Made by a program: the position numbers and the translations under genes. Under the pieces are notes generated by a model. The model was given only the letters and a program-made list of their open reading frames with translations. It did not search any database and had not been told where the DNA came from. From Bacteroidales bacterium (GTDB lineage: Bacteria > Bacteroidota > Bacteroidia > Bacteroidales > UBA932), in the NCBI GenBank assembly GCA_012522855.1, contig JAAYJQ010000017.1:62001-126000 (forward strand): DNA of 64,000 nucleotides, read 5' to 3'. Shown one piece after another: positions 8,721-18,465 of the stretch. Every line of letters starts with the position of its first letter. Within the stretch, counting starts at the first letter, position 1.

Positions 8721-10340
8721 TTACTCTTTCATGACGAAATAGCTCTCGGTCGCTTGCGTGTTTCCTTTATAGGAAGACCGAAGGCCGCAGACGGTGATCT
8801 TGTCACCATCCTTAATATCGAGACTTTCAAAGCTCTTGTTGTTGGAGAACTTGCCGTCCGCCTTGTAGGTCGGGAAATTCACCAAGCCGTAGAAATAGAC
8901 CGTGCCGGTTTCGTCCGTGAGATCAAAATTGCCATAGGTGGTGGACGTGATGTTCGACACTGTACCCGTAAGCCGATAGTACTGCGTTTTGGATTCGGCG
9001 GCAGCGAGGAAGTCAGCAACCGTGGAGACGATCACGTTGTTGTGGCTGACATACCAGGCGTCCACCAACTGAGGGGAACCTTTGTACGAACCCTTCGGCC
9101 CGATGACCGTCACGATATCGCCGATTTTGATGCCCTTCGCGGTGATCACATTCTGTCCCTTGGCGCCTCCCTCTTCCGGAAGGAGACCGTACACATAGAC
9201 GGTTCCCGTCGCATCCGCGAGGTGGAAATTGCCGTACTTGTTCGGCTTGGTGGGATCGTTCTTGTCCATCACAATGTTTGTAACGATACCTGAGTACTTG
9301 AAGAGCGCGGGACCGTCCGGAGCGTTGTTGATCATCTCGGCCGTGGCTTCCACAATGGATCCCTCTTGGGTGAAGGAATACGATACATTGGAGGAGGTTT
9401 TTCCACTGGAGGAACTGAACGTAAGCGTCCCGGTACGGGAACCGGCCTCATTCGGGGCAATGTTGAACTTGAATACGGCGGTGTCCGAAGGATTCGGCAC
9501 AATCTTGGTCGGAACGCCGGGGATATATTCAGTGGTCACATAGGAAATCCAGTCGGCATATTCAGCGGGAATGGTCGCATAGGCACCGTTGCCCTTGTAG
9601 GCCGCCTTCACTGCCAGTTCGCCACCCTCCTTGGGAAGGGTGACCGCGGGTGTGGTAACCTTCAGCAGGGATTTCTCAATCTTGATGACCATGACGTTCA
9701 CCAGTTCGATTACCGAGCCATAGGTGGTCTTCGGTCCCTCGACGGTCACGACATCCCCCACCTCGAGTCCCAGGCTGGTGAAGTTCTTCTCCGCACCCTT
9801 CTTGTCCAAAGTTCCGTAGATGTAGATTGTACCTGTCTTGTCCTGCAGATACCAGTTGCCGTAGGTCGTATTCACAATCGAGGTGCAGACGCCTGTCACC
9901 TGAAAAGTTTTGCCGTCGGGGCCGGCAATCACCTGGGCGCAAGTCGAAGGCTCGGCAGTCCGGACGCCCTGGAGTACGGTAAGGTACTGCGTCATGACCC
10001 CGCAGGTAATCTTCAGAGACTGGGCTCCTGAGCCCGCGACGGCGGGGTTGGCTGAGAAAGTCACCTTTGTTTCACCGGCAGAGCCGCTGGTCGGAGAAAT
10101 GGTGAGCCACGAAGGGATCACGGAAACATCCTCGCCATTCTTGTTCTTTTCAGTCAACACGAAGCTCCAGGAGTCGGAGGCCCTGACTGTGATGGTCTGG
10201 GAGCCACCCGCCAGCGGAATCGCCACCGTGGACTGGGACAATTGGATTTCTTCCAGTTTGGTTTCGGAATAATCCGGTTCACAAGCGACCGCAAGGGCGA
10301 GGGTCGCGAAGAGAGCCGTAAAAATGTATTTGAGTTTCAT
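8721..10340 (-). CDS. BACON/OB-fold lipoprotein (539 aa)
   Basis: Lipoprotein with lipobox ALAVAC (Cys20). A BACON domain (about 35-125, WLTISPTSGSAG) is followed by an OB-fold module (about 130-220: GNWYLQDKTGTIYIYG, GDVVTVEGPKTTYG), a second BACON-like domain (about 225-325) and two more OB modules (about 330-430, GNFHLADATGTVYVYG; about 440-535, GNFDLTDETGTVYFYG). The three OB repeats share the pattern YGN-x-x-L-x-D-x-TGT-[IV]-Y. They recall nuclease-associated OB folds. The gene starts 17 bases after the Oar-like receptor and ends at a strong terminator, so the two form an operon. A nucleic-acid-binding surface role is inferred; oligosaccharide binding is the main alternative. Confidence 0.85.
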   Translation of the reverse strand: MKLKYIFTALFATLALAVACEPDYSETKLEEIQLSQSTVAIPLAGGSQTITVRASDSWSFVLTEKNKNGEDVSVIPSWLTISPTSGSAGETKVTFSANPAVAGSGAQSLKITCGVMTQYLTVLQGVRTAEPSTCAQVIAGPDGKTFQVTGVCTSIVNTTYGNWYLQDKTGTIYIYGTLDKKGAEKNFTSLGLEVGDVVTVEGPKTTYGSVIELVNVMVIKIEKSLLKVTTPAVTLPKEGGELAVKAAYKGNGAYATIPAEYADWISYVTTEYIPGVPTKIVPNPSDTAVFKFNIAPNEAGSRTGTLTFSSSSGKTSSNVSYSFTQEGSIVEATAEMINNAPDGPALFKYSGIVTNIVMDKNDPTKPNKYGNFHLADATGTVYVYGLLPEEGGAKGQNVITAKGIKIGDIVTVIGPKGSYKGSPQLVDAWYVSHNNVIVSTVADFLAAAESKTQYYRLTGTVSNITSTTYGNFDLTDETGTVYFYGLVNFPTYKADGKFSNNKSFESLDIKDGDKITVCGLRSSYKGNTQATESYFVMKE

Positions 10341-10357
10341 CTTGTTCGGGTGCTAAA

Positions 10358-13300
10358 TTAGTTGAACATATACTTGATACCCACGGAAGCGTACCAGCAC
10401 TGGCCGATCGCGTGAAGCGGGACAAAGGTCTGCAGGGATCCGCTGACTGCCTTTGACGTGGAGAACACTCCGTAGCCTTCGGCATCGAGGCCCTCATACT
10501 TGAGGAGACGGCCGTCCGTGATGTCCGGATTCAGGTACTTGCTGACACCCCAGCTCGAGTTGAAGAGATTGAGCACGTTCTTCACATCGAGAGAAAGCTG
10601 CAGCGTGTTGACGGATTTGCCGACATTGAGTTTGAAGTCATGGGCGAAGCGGAAGTCAACCCGGTGAACCCAGGGAGAATAGACACTGTAGGCTTCCGCA
10701 TACTGACCCTGATGCTTGCTGAGATATTTGTCGGCATGCACATAGTCCATGAAGCGGTCGCGGTCTTTATCGGACACGAAGCGGAATTCCTTGTTCGCGA
10801 CCTCGGCATCCGTCGGGATGTAGAGGGCGTCGTAAGGATAACCGTCGCCGTTCATGTCGTTCACAGTCATGTAGGAATAGTTGTAACCGCCCCTCCAGCT
10901 CTCATAAATGAGACTGTAGTGGTTGTTGCCCTTGTCGCGATAAGTCGCTGAAGCAACAACGCGATCCGGAGTCACGTACTGGGAGTTGTGCAGGCGGATG
11001 TTGTTCGGGCCTTCAACCGTAGGAACATAAGTGAAGGCGGATTCCGCGGCGGAACCCGGCATGCCGGTGATTTCCTTGGAACCGGTCCGGGTGTAGGCCG
11101 CCATAAGGTTCAAGTTCTCGATGGGGCGCATGTTCACCGTCACGTTGGCGGAGTAGCCGTAGCCTTGATTCGTGTTTGAAAGCACAAAGGCCTTGGTTCC
11201 GGATCTGAAATCCGACGGGAAAATCGGACGATTGTCCGCTCCGTTGAGACGGGCGAATCCGCCGACGGGTTTCATGCTCCAGTCGGAGATGGTTACCCCG
11301 TTGATGGTCTTGTTGAAGATGCCTTCCACCGTAATTGAGAACGGGAAGGAAGTCGGGAAAGCGTAGTCGACCGCAAGGGAGGTCTTCCACACCTGCGGCA
11401 TCTTGAATGTGGGATCGACTGCGGAAATCGACGAGGGAACAGTACCCTTGGCAGGATCGTAGGACTGAGGATAGCCCATCCCGATGAGTTTCTGCAGCAG
11501 AGCGTCAATGGTCGCCTTGCCGGAAGCATCCGTCACAAGGCCGCCGGCGAACTGGTTCATGTCCACCGGATTGCCATCGATCTTGGATTTGGCGTTGATC
11601 TGGGCCTGGTATTGGACCGCGCCTGAGTTGGTGGGCATGTTCGTGAAGAACACGAGGGGAAGACGGCCGGAGAAGAAGCCGGTACCGCCGCGCACCTTCA
11701 GGCTCTTGTCGCCGAAGGCGTCCCAGTTGAAACCGAGACGGGGGGAAACCGTCAGGTTCGACGTGGGCCACTTGCCCGTGTCGATATTGCGGACATTTCC
11801 GTCAGGATCGTAGTAATCAATGCCCTGAATGGCCTGATTCGTCGCCAGATCCTTGTTATTGAAGAACAAGCCGTCGAGGCGGAGGCCCGCCGTGAGCTTG
11901 AAGTCTTCTGTCATGTTCCACTCGTCCTGCACATAAAGCCCGGCCTTGTTGAACTGGACACGGGCGGCAGGATTGGTTTCGCCGTCATAACCGTAGGTCA
12001 GGCAGACCACCTCGGGAACGGCTCCGTTGATGAATTCGTCCACGCTGCCGTAACGATAATAGCCGGTTCCGTTGCGCATGTAGGCATTGTCCGCCATCTG
12101 GTACTCGAAGCTGACACCGGCCATGATCTTGTGGTTGCCGCCGAAAAAGGTGATGTCATCCCGGACATTGGCCACGGTGTTGTGCACCGCGTTGTTCCAG
12201 GTGAAGAGTTCGTAGCCGAGGGCCATGTACTGGGTGTTCGTGCCTGTTCCGTCCTGGATGTCGATGAACGGGAACTCCGAAGAATTGGAACCGCGGAGAT
12301 CGTCGAGTTTCGAATAGGTGGCCAGGAGCTGATTGGAGATCCGGTCGGAAAGACGGCTGTTCAGATCCAGGGAAACGGAGTGCACCAGGTTGTTCATCGA
12401 GTACATCGAGTTGGCGAACGACATGGACATCAGGGATGTACGCGCGTAGGCGGAACGGGTGCCGCCGTCCATGGAGGTGGCATTCGGTCCGTTCCAGGCC
12501 GTGTTGTTCGTATAATTGTACCGGAGCGCGAGATTATGGGCGTTGGAGATGTTCCAGTCCAAACGCGCCAGCAGTTTCTTGTTGCTCTGGTCGGCCGGGA
12601 AATCCGTAAAGGAGCCCGTATCGTAGCCATATTGCTGCTTCACGAAGTTGGAGACGCGCTCCATGTCCGCCACGGAAGCGTAGGACAGGTAGGCGTTCTC
12701 GTCGCCGACTCCGTTCTGGGATGCTCTCCAACGCACTGCAACGGAGGGCGTCTTGGCATATTCCGCATTCACGAAGAAGAAAAGCTTGTTCTTCACGATC
12801 GGGCCGCCGAGCGTAAAGCCATAGGTCGTGTTCCGATCCCGGTCGCGGGCACCTGCGATCACTTCGCTTTCCACGGCATCGCCACGCATGTTTTCATTGC
12901 GATGATAGACGTAGGCGGAACCCCGGAACGTGTTCGTGCCGGACTTCGTGATAGCGTTGACACCGCCGCCGATAAAGTTGGTCTGGCGGACATCATACGG
13001 GGAGATCACGACCTGCAGTTCCTCGATGGCATCGATGGAGATCGGGTTGCCGCCGCCGGGCAGGCTTTCGCTCAGGCCGAAGTTGTTGTTGAAGTTGGCG
13101 CCGTCGACCGTGAAATTGGCGGTACGGCCATCCGTTCCGGCAAAGCTCATCCCGTTTCCGCCGTAAGGAGAAAGACGGGTGACGTCGGTGATTCTCCTGT
13201 TGACCGTCGGCAGGGCGATAATGTCAGAGCTGGAAATGTTGGTGGAAGCGCCGGTCTTCTCGGCGGCAAACTTCGAAGAAGGGGAAGCCAGCACAACCGC

Positions 13301-13657
13301 GGACATCAGCATTTCAGTCTGCTGCCTGACAACCGCATTGAGGTTGTATGTTTCCGCAAGTTGAAGCGTGATGTCCGAATATTCCTGCGTCTGGAAACCG
13401 AGGAAGGAAATTTCGACCTGGTAGGGGCCTCCGGCACGCATTCCGTTGATGACGTAACGGCCTTCGCTGTTGGCGACAGCCGCATACTGGGTTCCGGAAG
13501 GGGTATGAACTGCAACGACCGCAGCACCTGCGAGAGGCTCGCCGCTCTCATCCTGGATGCGACCGGCAAGGCTGGAGGTTGTGATCTGTCCAAAGCCCAC
13601 AACTCCGATGAAGATTGCGGCGAATGCCGCGAATCCCTTTTTCAGTAGTTGAACCAT
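10358..13657 (-). CDS. Oar-like TonB-dependent receptor with carboxypeptidase-like N-terminal domain
   Basis: 1099-aa outer-membrane protein. Signal peptide 1-24 (VVGFGQ), carboxypeptidase regulatory-like domain about 27-110 (GEPLAGAAVVAVH), plug about 135-245 (DGRTANFTVDGANFNNNFG, GGVNAITKSGTNTF) and a long beta-barrel ending in YMFN, the aromatic C-terminus used for barrel insertion. The plug and the GTNTFRGSAYVYHRNENMRG stretch resemble the Oar group of TonB-dependent proteins, which in other bacteria export or import large substrates. First gene of the operon with the BACON/OB lipoprotein. It is divergent from metK; a -7 box lies at 13719-13726, about 60 bases upstream of the ATG. Confidence 0.9.
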   Translation of the reverse strand: MVQLLKKGFAAFAAIFIGVVGFGQITTSSLAGRIQDESGEPLAGAAVVAVHTPSGTQYAAVANSEGRYVINGMRAGGPYQVEISFLGFQTQEYSDITLQLAETYNLNAVVRQQTEMLMSAVVLASPSSKFAAEKTGASTNISSSDIIALPTVNRRITDVTRLSPYGGNGMSFAGTDGRTANFTVDGANFNNNFGLSESLPGGGNPISIDAIEELQVVISPYDVRQTNFIGGGVNAITKSGTNTFRGSAYVYHRNENMRGDAVESEVIAGARDRDRNTTYGFTLGGPIVKNKLFFFVNAEYAKTPSVAVRWRASQNGVGDENAYLSYASVADMERVSNFVKQQYGYDTGSFTDFPADQSNKKLLARLDWNISNAHNLALRYNYTNNTAWNGPNATSMDGGTRSAYARTSLMSMSFANSMYSMNNLVHSVSLDLNSRLSDRISNQLLATYSKLDDLRGSNSSEFPFIDIQDGTGTNTQYMALGYELFTWNNAVHNTVANVRDDITFFGGNHKIMAGVSFEYQMADNAYMRNGTGYYRYGSVDEFINGAVPEVVCLTYGYDGETNPAARVQFNKAGLYVQDEWNMTEDFKLTAGLRLDGLFFNNKDLATNQAIQGIDYYDPDGNVRNIDTGKWPTSNLTVSPRLGFNWDAFGDKSLKVRGGTGFFSGRLPLVFFTNMPTNSGAVQYQAQINAKSKIDGNPVDMNQFAGGLVTDASGKATIDALLQKLIGMGYPQSYDPAKGTVPSSISAVDPTFKMPQVWKTSLAVDYAFPTSFPFSITVEGIFNKTINGVTISDWSMKPVGGFARLNGADNRPIFPSDFRSGTKAFVLSNTNQGYGYSANVTVNMRPIENLNLMAAYTRTGSKEITGMPGSAAESAFTYVPTVEGPNNIRLHNSQYVTPDRVVASATYRDKGNNHYSLIYESWRGGYNYSYMTVNDMNGDGYPYDALYIPTDAEVANKEFRFVSDKDRDRFMDYVHADKYLSKHQGQYAEAYSVYSPWVHRVDFRFAHDFKLNVGKSVNTLQLSLDVKNVLNLFNSSWGVSKYLNPDITDGRLLKYEGLDAEGYGVFSTSKAVSGSLQTFVPLHAIGQCWYASVGIKYMFN

Positions 13658-13718
13658 AGATGTTTATAAAATTTGGGTTGAATATTATTAAATCAAAAGC
13701 AATTTACGTTTCATCATG

Positions 13719-13726
13719 CAAAGTTA
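13719..13726 (-). promoter_or_regulatory. -7 promoter element of the Oar-like receptor operon
   Basis: Minus strand reads TAACTTTG (TAnnTTTG), followed by C as is common. It leaves a 5' UTR of roughly 55 bases. Confidence 0.6.
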
Positions 13727-13799
13727 ATATTTTATAAGATAAAAATAGATGAATTGTCGATTATTTCCTTTGATTTTGTCAATTGTAAAATAAATGTAA

Positions 13800-13807
13800 T
13801 ATCTTTG
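13800..13807 (+). promoter_or_regulatory. -7 promoter element of metK
   Basis: TATCTTTG followed by G. Transcription from here would give a leader of about 65 bases that contains the riboswitch candidate at 13827-13878. Confidence 0.65.
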
Positions 13808-13826
13808 GCGCTACAATACACAATAC

Positions 13827-13878
13827 GAGAGGACAGATTTGCCTGCTTGCAACCTCACTCTAAAAAATGCTAAAAATG
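13827..13878 (+). promoter_or_regulatory. SAM-II-type riboswitch candidate in the metK leader
   Basis: The elements of the SAM-II class appear in order: a P1 stem GAGG (13829-13832) with CCTC (13853-13856), the loop motif GATTT (13836-13840), CC, TTGCA (13847-13851), then TAAA after P1 and GCTAAAA (13869-13875). This matches the known consensus GAUUU..CC..UUGCA..UAAA..GCUAAAA. The class binds S-adenosylmethionine and closes a pseudoknot on its 3' strand. Here that strand overlaps the candidate start codons of metK (ATGs at 13867, 13876, 13879), so SAM binding should block initiation, sensible feedback for SAM synthetase. Recognised by eye; no folding was run. Confidence 0.75.
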
Positions 13879-15126
<1,248 letters not shown>

Positions 15127-15167
15127 GCTGTAGGTTTCCGGGGCAGATTGTTGCTCCGGCACCACCG

Positions 15168-15626
15168 TTACTCACGGCGATCCATTTCGCGGCGGAGATC
15201 TTTTTCTCTGATCGTCGCGCGCTTATCGTATTCCTTCTTGCCCCGCGCGAGGGCGATGACTAATTTCGCGAGACCTTCGTCGTTGATGAAGAGCTTGGCG
15301 GCCACGATCGTAAGTCCCTTTTCGTTTACAGCCCGGTGCAGGTGGCGCAATTCCCGCTTGTTGAGCAGCAGTTTCCGGTCGCGTAACGGCTCATGCTGGC
15401 CCCATGACCCCCAGAAATACTTGGCAATGTTCATCCCTTTGACGAACAGTTCGCCGCCGACAAAGTAACAGTAGGCATCGACCAACGAGACCTTGCCGGC
15501 GCGGATGGACTTGATCTCCGTCCCGACCAGCACGATCCCGGCCTCGTATGTCTCCAGAAACGTATAGTCGAACGACGCTCGCTTGTTCCGGATCTCTACC
15601 TTATGCTCCTTCTTCTGTTTTGCCAT
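15168..15626 (-). CDS. smpB: SsrA-binding protein SmpB
   Basis: Small RNA-binding protein that delivers tmRNA to stalled ribosomes for trans-translation. The 152-aa product begins MAKQKKEHK and shows family features: [33 protein letters not shown], and the basic C-terminal tail ([21 protein letters not shown]) that enters the decoding site. I start it at ATG 15626; longer upstream readings add sequence from a repeat region and are not conserved in kind. A clear -7 box lies at 15636-15643. The tmRNA gene itself is not in this window. Confidence 0.95.
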   Translation of the reverse strand: MAKQKKEHKVEIRNKRASFDYTFLETYEAGIVLVGTEIKSIRAGKVSLVDAYCYFVGGELFVKGMNIAKYFWGSWGQHEPLRDRKLLLNKRELRHLHRAVNEKGLTIVAAKLFINDEGLAKLVIALARGKKEYDKRATIREKDLRREMDRRE

Positions 15627-15635
15627 GATGGACTG

Positions 15636-15665
15636 CAAATATACCATTTTTTCGGGGCATACAAA
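15636..15665 (-). promoter_or_regulatory. Promoter of smpB
   Basis: Minus strand -7 element TATATTTG at 15636-15643 (followed by C), with a TTTG at 15662-15665, about 18 bases upstream, as a -33 candidate. The -7 box ends 9 bases before the ATG. Confidence 0.65.
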
Positions 15666-15669
15666 CTGC

Positions 15670-15960
15670 CCCGCCTTCCGAGCGAGATGTACTCGCACAG
15701 AGACCCGACTTCTCGTTCTTTAGCCTGTCAGTCCGCTTTCCCCTTTCCGAGCGAGGTGTACAAACACAGCGCGCAGAAGAACGATTTCGTGCACACCTTG
15801 CATTCGAATCACCAATACAGTCCCTTTTCTGGGTGGAGGGGTACGCGCAGATCGCACAGGAAGCCGTTTCTTTGTACACCTCGGTAATAGTACCGGAAGA
15901 CGGCTTCCCCAAAAATCCCTGCAAACGTCCATGCAAGCATCCCTGCAAAACATCCCTGCG
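15670..15960. repeat. REP-like repeat cluster upstream of the RAYT gene
   Basis: The 443-base gap between smpB and the transposase has no credible gene but several repeats. ttccgagcgag-tgta occurs at 15676-15691 and 15745-15760, and again at 18384-18399 beside a serpin. A block of about 60 bases at 15847-15906 (gcacaggaagccgtttcttt core) recurs at 18404-18465. Imperfect short tandem units of the form atccctgcaaa lie at 15915-15960. Such families next to a Y1 transposase fit REP elements mobilised by RAYT proteins; this link is inferred. Confidence 0.6.
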
Positions 15961-15987
15961 ATATTTCGCGAAACTCGAACAATTGCG

Positions 15988-15995
15988 TACTTTTG
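15988..15995 (+). promoter_or_regulatory. -7 promoter element upstream of the RAYT gene
   Basis: TACTTTTG matches TAnnTTTG, 75 bases before the ATG at 16070, so the frameshifted transposase gene may still be transcribed. Confidence 0.45.
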
Positions 15996-16069
15996 TGAAG
16001 GAGAGGCATATCACGGCGCACCGTTGCTCTTACTGGACATCTCCCGAAAAACCAAACTGTCGATAAACT

Positions 16070-17006
16070 ATGCAAAAACCTTTTCATTTCTGTTTCTCAT
16101 CACCCGGCGAGGTTCTGTTCCGGGATGAAGAAGACCACATCTACTACTTCAACGCCTATGCGCAAGCCCTGTTCGCGACTGGCTCCAAGAGCATGGCGGA
16201 CTGCGAAATGTCCAACCATTGCCACCATGTCATCTTGTCTGAACGTCCGGCCCGGGCCGCCGCCATCCTCAGAATTTCATACACAAAATACTATAACCAC
16301 AAGTATTTCCGAAGTGGTCCTTTGGGAGAAAAGGGGGGTCTTTCTGCGGGAACTGAACGGCAATGCGCAGTTGGTTGTCGCACTCAGTTATGTCCTTCGG
16401 CAACCGGTCCACCACGGAGTCTCGCACAGTCCTTTCAATTATCCGTTTTCCTCCATCAACTGCTACTTCAGGGAAGAGCTGGGGAAAAACGAGATCGTCC
16501 ATTGTATCCCCGACGCCATGATCGCTTCATACCTGCCACGCAGAGCGACCATACCTCCGAGGTTCAAAATGGGATACAATGGAATGTTTACAAGAGAATC
16601 CGTGACGGAACACCGTTTGACAGAGTTGCAGTACGGAACGTACGGGACTTTCTCGTTCTACATGACCCGCCGGTCTTCCGAACAGTGGCGCGAAGAGCAA
16701 CTCCGAAACAATGCCGGAGTACAGCCGCTGGTGTTGGGAGATATCGAAGAGGGTTTGCTGGCGCACGATCCTGAAGGCGCCGCAAGCCTGCGAACCATGC
16801 AATCCAACGAGAGCAAGAAGTTTCTCTTGCCCGCCAACGATGATCTGGCGCTCTGCAAGATCATTGACCGGATTGTCTTACACGAGTTCCGCCTTCCCTC
16901 TGTCTACCAACTGGCAGACGGACAGCGAGCGAAGCTTGCTCAGCGCCTTTTGACACGGCATCATGCCCACATGGACCAGATCCGCCGTTGTCTGTATTTC
17001 AAGTGA
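16070..17006 (+). pseudogene. REP-associated tyrosine transposase (Y1/RAYT), frameshifted
   Basis: Frame one (from ATG 16070) gives an N-terminus with the HUH metal-binding motif NHCHHVIL and ends homologous reading at YFRSGPLGEKG; the protein then continues in another frame from FLRELNGNAQLVVALSYVLRQP to the stop at 17006. The shift is at the run A4G6 (G6 at 16333-16338); removing one G restores a single reading frame of about 311 codons. The second part has the usual RAYT helix with a Tyr (SYVLRQPVHHG) and a long C-terminal region. RAYTs are single-copy IS200-like enzymes linked to REP repeats, and such repeats flank this gene. It may be a dead gene, a homopolymer sequencing error or a slippery-site frameshift; the first two seem more likely. 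Confidence 0.8.
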
Positions 17007-17035
17007 ATAATACCACCCGGAACGAGCAGGACGGC

Positions 17036-18283
17036 TTATTCTCCGGCGTACTGGCCGATGAAGAAGATGGCGCCGGTGCTGACCTCCGTAATGGCATACA
17101 GGAACGGGTGGTCGGCATGGAAGTCCACGACCTGCGGAAGGCTGGTGAACCGCATGTCCACATCGGTGACAGCGGCCGCCTCGGCGCCTTCCTCATTGAC
17201 CTTGATCTTGGCTTTCTGGAGTACCTGGCCGATGCACACCCTCGCCTCCGTCATCGCGGAAAAGTCCGCTCCGGATCCGAATGCGGTCGGCATTCCGAGC
17301 CTCGTAAGCGCTTCCTTCAATTCGATCTTGAATTCGGATTCGAAGACCGGCATTTTGACGTCCACCTCCGTGATTCGCAAGCCATCCATCACATCTTTCC
17401 AAGACTCCGGAGTCAAGAACGCAGCGACGTCCGCCAAGGTTTTTCCTTGGTTCGGCAGCATCACGATCATCCTGTAGGCCTGGTTCCCATACGGCAGGCA
17501 GAGCGTCTGGAAAACCGCATTGTCGCCCGACTTGAACTCCGCGCGCTGACGCATCATGTTCACAGAGATCGAGGAACCATCCTCCTTCCGGAAGGTTTCT
17601 TCCCGAGTTTTGTTCTTATCGAAGCGACTCGACCATATTCCTTTGAAATAGATCGCATTGAGAAAGTGGGCATAGGAATCCGGCGATAGGGGATCATCCA
17701 GGATTCTGGGGATCATGCCGTGCGTCTTCTCCGCACCCCAGCGGTTGATCATCCCCTGCACATCCTCGGTGGCGAAATACAAGTTGATCACCTTCGCTTC
17801 GTAACTGGACTCGATCTCCTTGACGAATGTGTCTTTGAGCGGAGCGCTTCCCTTGTCGGCGAAGGCAACATTGGCGATCTCGAGCGTGACGGACGGATCG
17901 ATCTGAGAGGACTGTTCCATCATGGTCTTGCAAAACTCATTGATGTCCCGGGCAGTGCCGTCTTGAAACCCGAGCACCTCGATGATCTCCGCTTGGGTGG
18001 CCCCCCGGGCCCCGTTGTTGACCATTCCCAGCGCGTAAGTCACGCTGAGCGGGGAGATGACGAAACTCCCGCCTTCCCGGGCCACTTCGCCGTACAGTTG
18101 GATCGCGAAGTTGTTTGCCTCGTTGACATATTCCTGCTGGGCCCTGGTCAGTACGATGTCTTTCCGCTCCGTGAACTTCTCGGGCTCAACCGGTGAGTTC
18201 TTCTCGCAAGAGCATACTGATGCTGCAATGCACGCGAGACCAGCGATCGCTACAATTCCGATGTTTTTCATAACGTTTTTCAT
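17036..18283 (-). CDS. Serpin-family protease inhibitor, lipoprotein (copy A)
   Basis: 415-aa serpin with a lipoprotein signal (lipobox SVCSC, then EKNSP). Serpins trap target proteases through a reactive-centre loop that inserts into a beta-sheet. Visible: PLSVTYALGMVNNGARG (shutter region), NAIYFKGIW, the hinge EEGAEAAAVT with small residues as in inhibitory serpins, and the closing FHADHPFLYAI. By counting from the hinge, P1-P1' would be about Thr-Ser with Arg at P3; this assignment is approximate. ATG at 18283 or 18271 could be used. It lies downstream of an almost identical second copy (18464-19720); the only length change between them is in the reactive loop. Likely a surface shield against host or competitor proteases. 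Confidence 0.93.
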   Translation of the reverse strand: MKNVMKNIGIVAIAGLACIAASVCSCEKNSPVEPEKFTERKDIVLTRAQQEYVNEANNFAIQLYGEVAREGGSFVISPLSVTYALGMVNNGARGATQAEIIEVLGFQDGTARDINEFCKTMMEQSSQIDPSVTLEIANVAFADKGSAPLKDTFVKEIESSYEAKVINLYFATEDVQGMINRWGAEKTHGMIPRILDDPLSPDSYAHFLNAIYFKGIWSSRFDKNKTREETFRKEDGSSISVNMMRQRAEFKSGDNAVFQTLCLPYGNQAYRMIVMLPNQGKTLADVAAFLTPESWKDVMDGLRITEVDVKMPVFESEFKIELKEALTRLGMPTAFGSGADFSAMTEARVCIGQVLQKAKIKVNEEGAEAAAVTDVDMRFTSLPQVVDFHADHPFLYAITEVSTGAIFFIGQYAGE

Positions 18284-18383
18284 TAATTGTCTAATCAGTA
18301 AATCCTCTCCTTGATGAATCCTTGACGAAATCTTGCACGGGGGAGAGCAATAAAACGAAGCAAATCGCGCTATCTGTCACGCT

Positions 18384-18465
18384 TTCCGAGCGAGGTGTGC
18401 AGGCAGATCCCACAGGAAGCCGTTTCTTTGTACACTTCAGCGATGATAGTACCAAAAGGCGGCTT
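18384..18465. repeat. REP-like repeat between the two serpin genes
   Basis: Contains ttccgagcgaggtgt (18384 onward) and, from 18404, a close copy of the block at 15847-15906 (shared cacaggaagccgtttctttg, then tacac, then atagtacc). It runs into the stop codon of serpin copy B at 18464. This ties the serpin region to the repeat cluster around the RAYT gene. Confidence 0.65.

Noticed and set aside
12131..13648. 505-codon open frame on the plus strand
   Set aside because: Antisense to the Oar-like receptor; no promoter and no motifs.
1..13657. Classical SusC/SusD polysaccharide utilisation locus
   Set aside because: No SusD homologue, no glycosidase and no sulfatase; the lipoproteins carry BACON and OB domains instead.
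15911..15960. Short repeated units considered as a CRISPR array
   Set aside because: Units are about 13 bases, imperfect and without regular spacers; no cas genes nearby.
15601..16014. Cysteine-rich 137-codon minus-strand frame overlapping the smpB start
   Set aside because: Its repeats (CTPRSERG / STSRSEGG) are simply the REP-like DNA repeats read in one frame; no other sign of coding.
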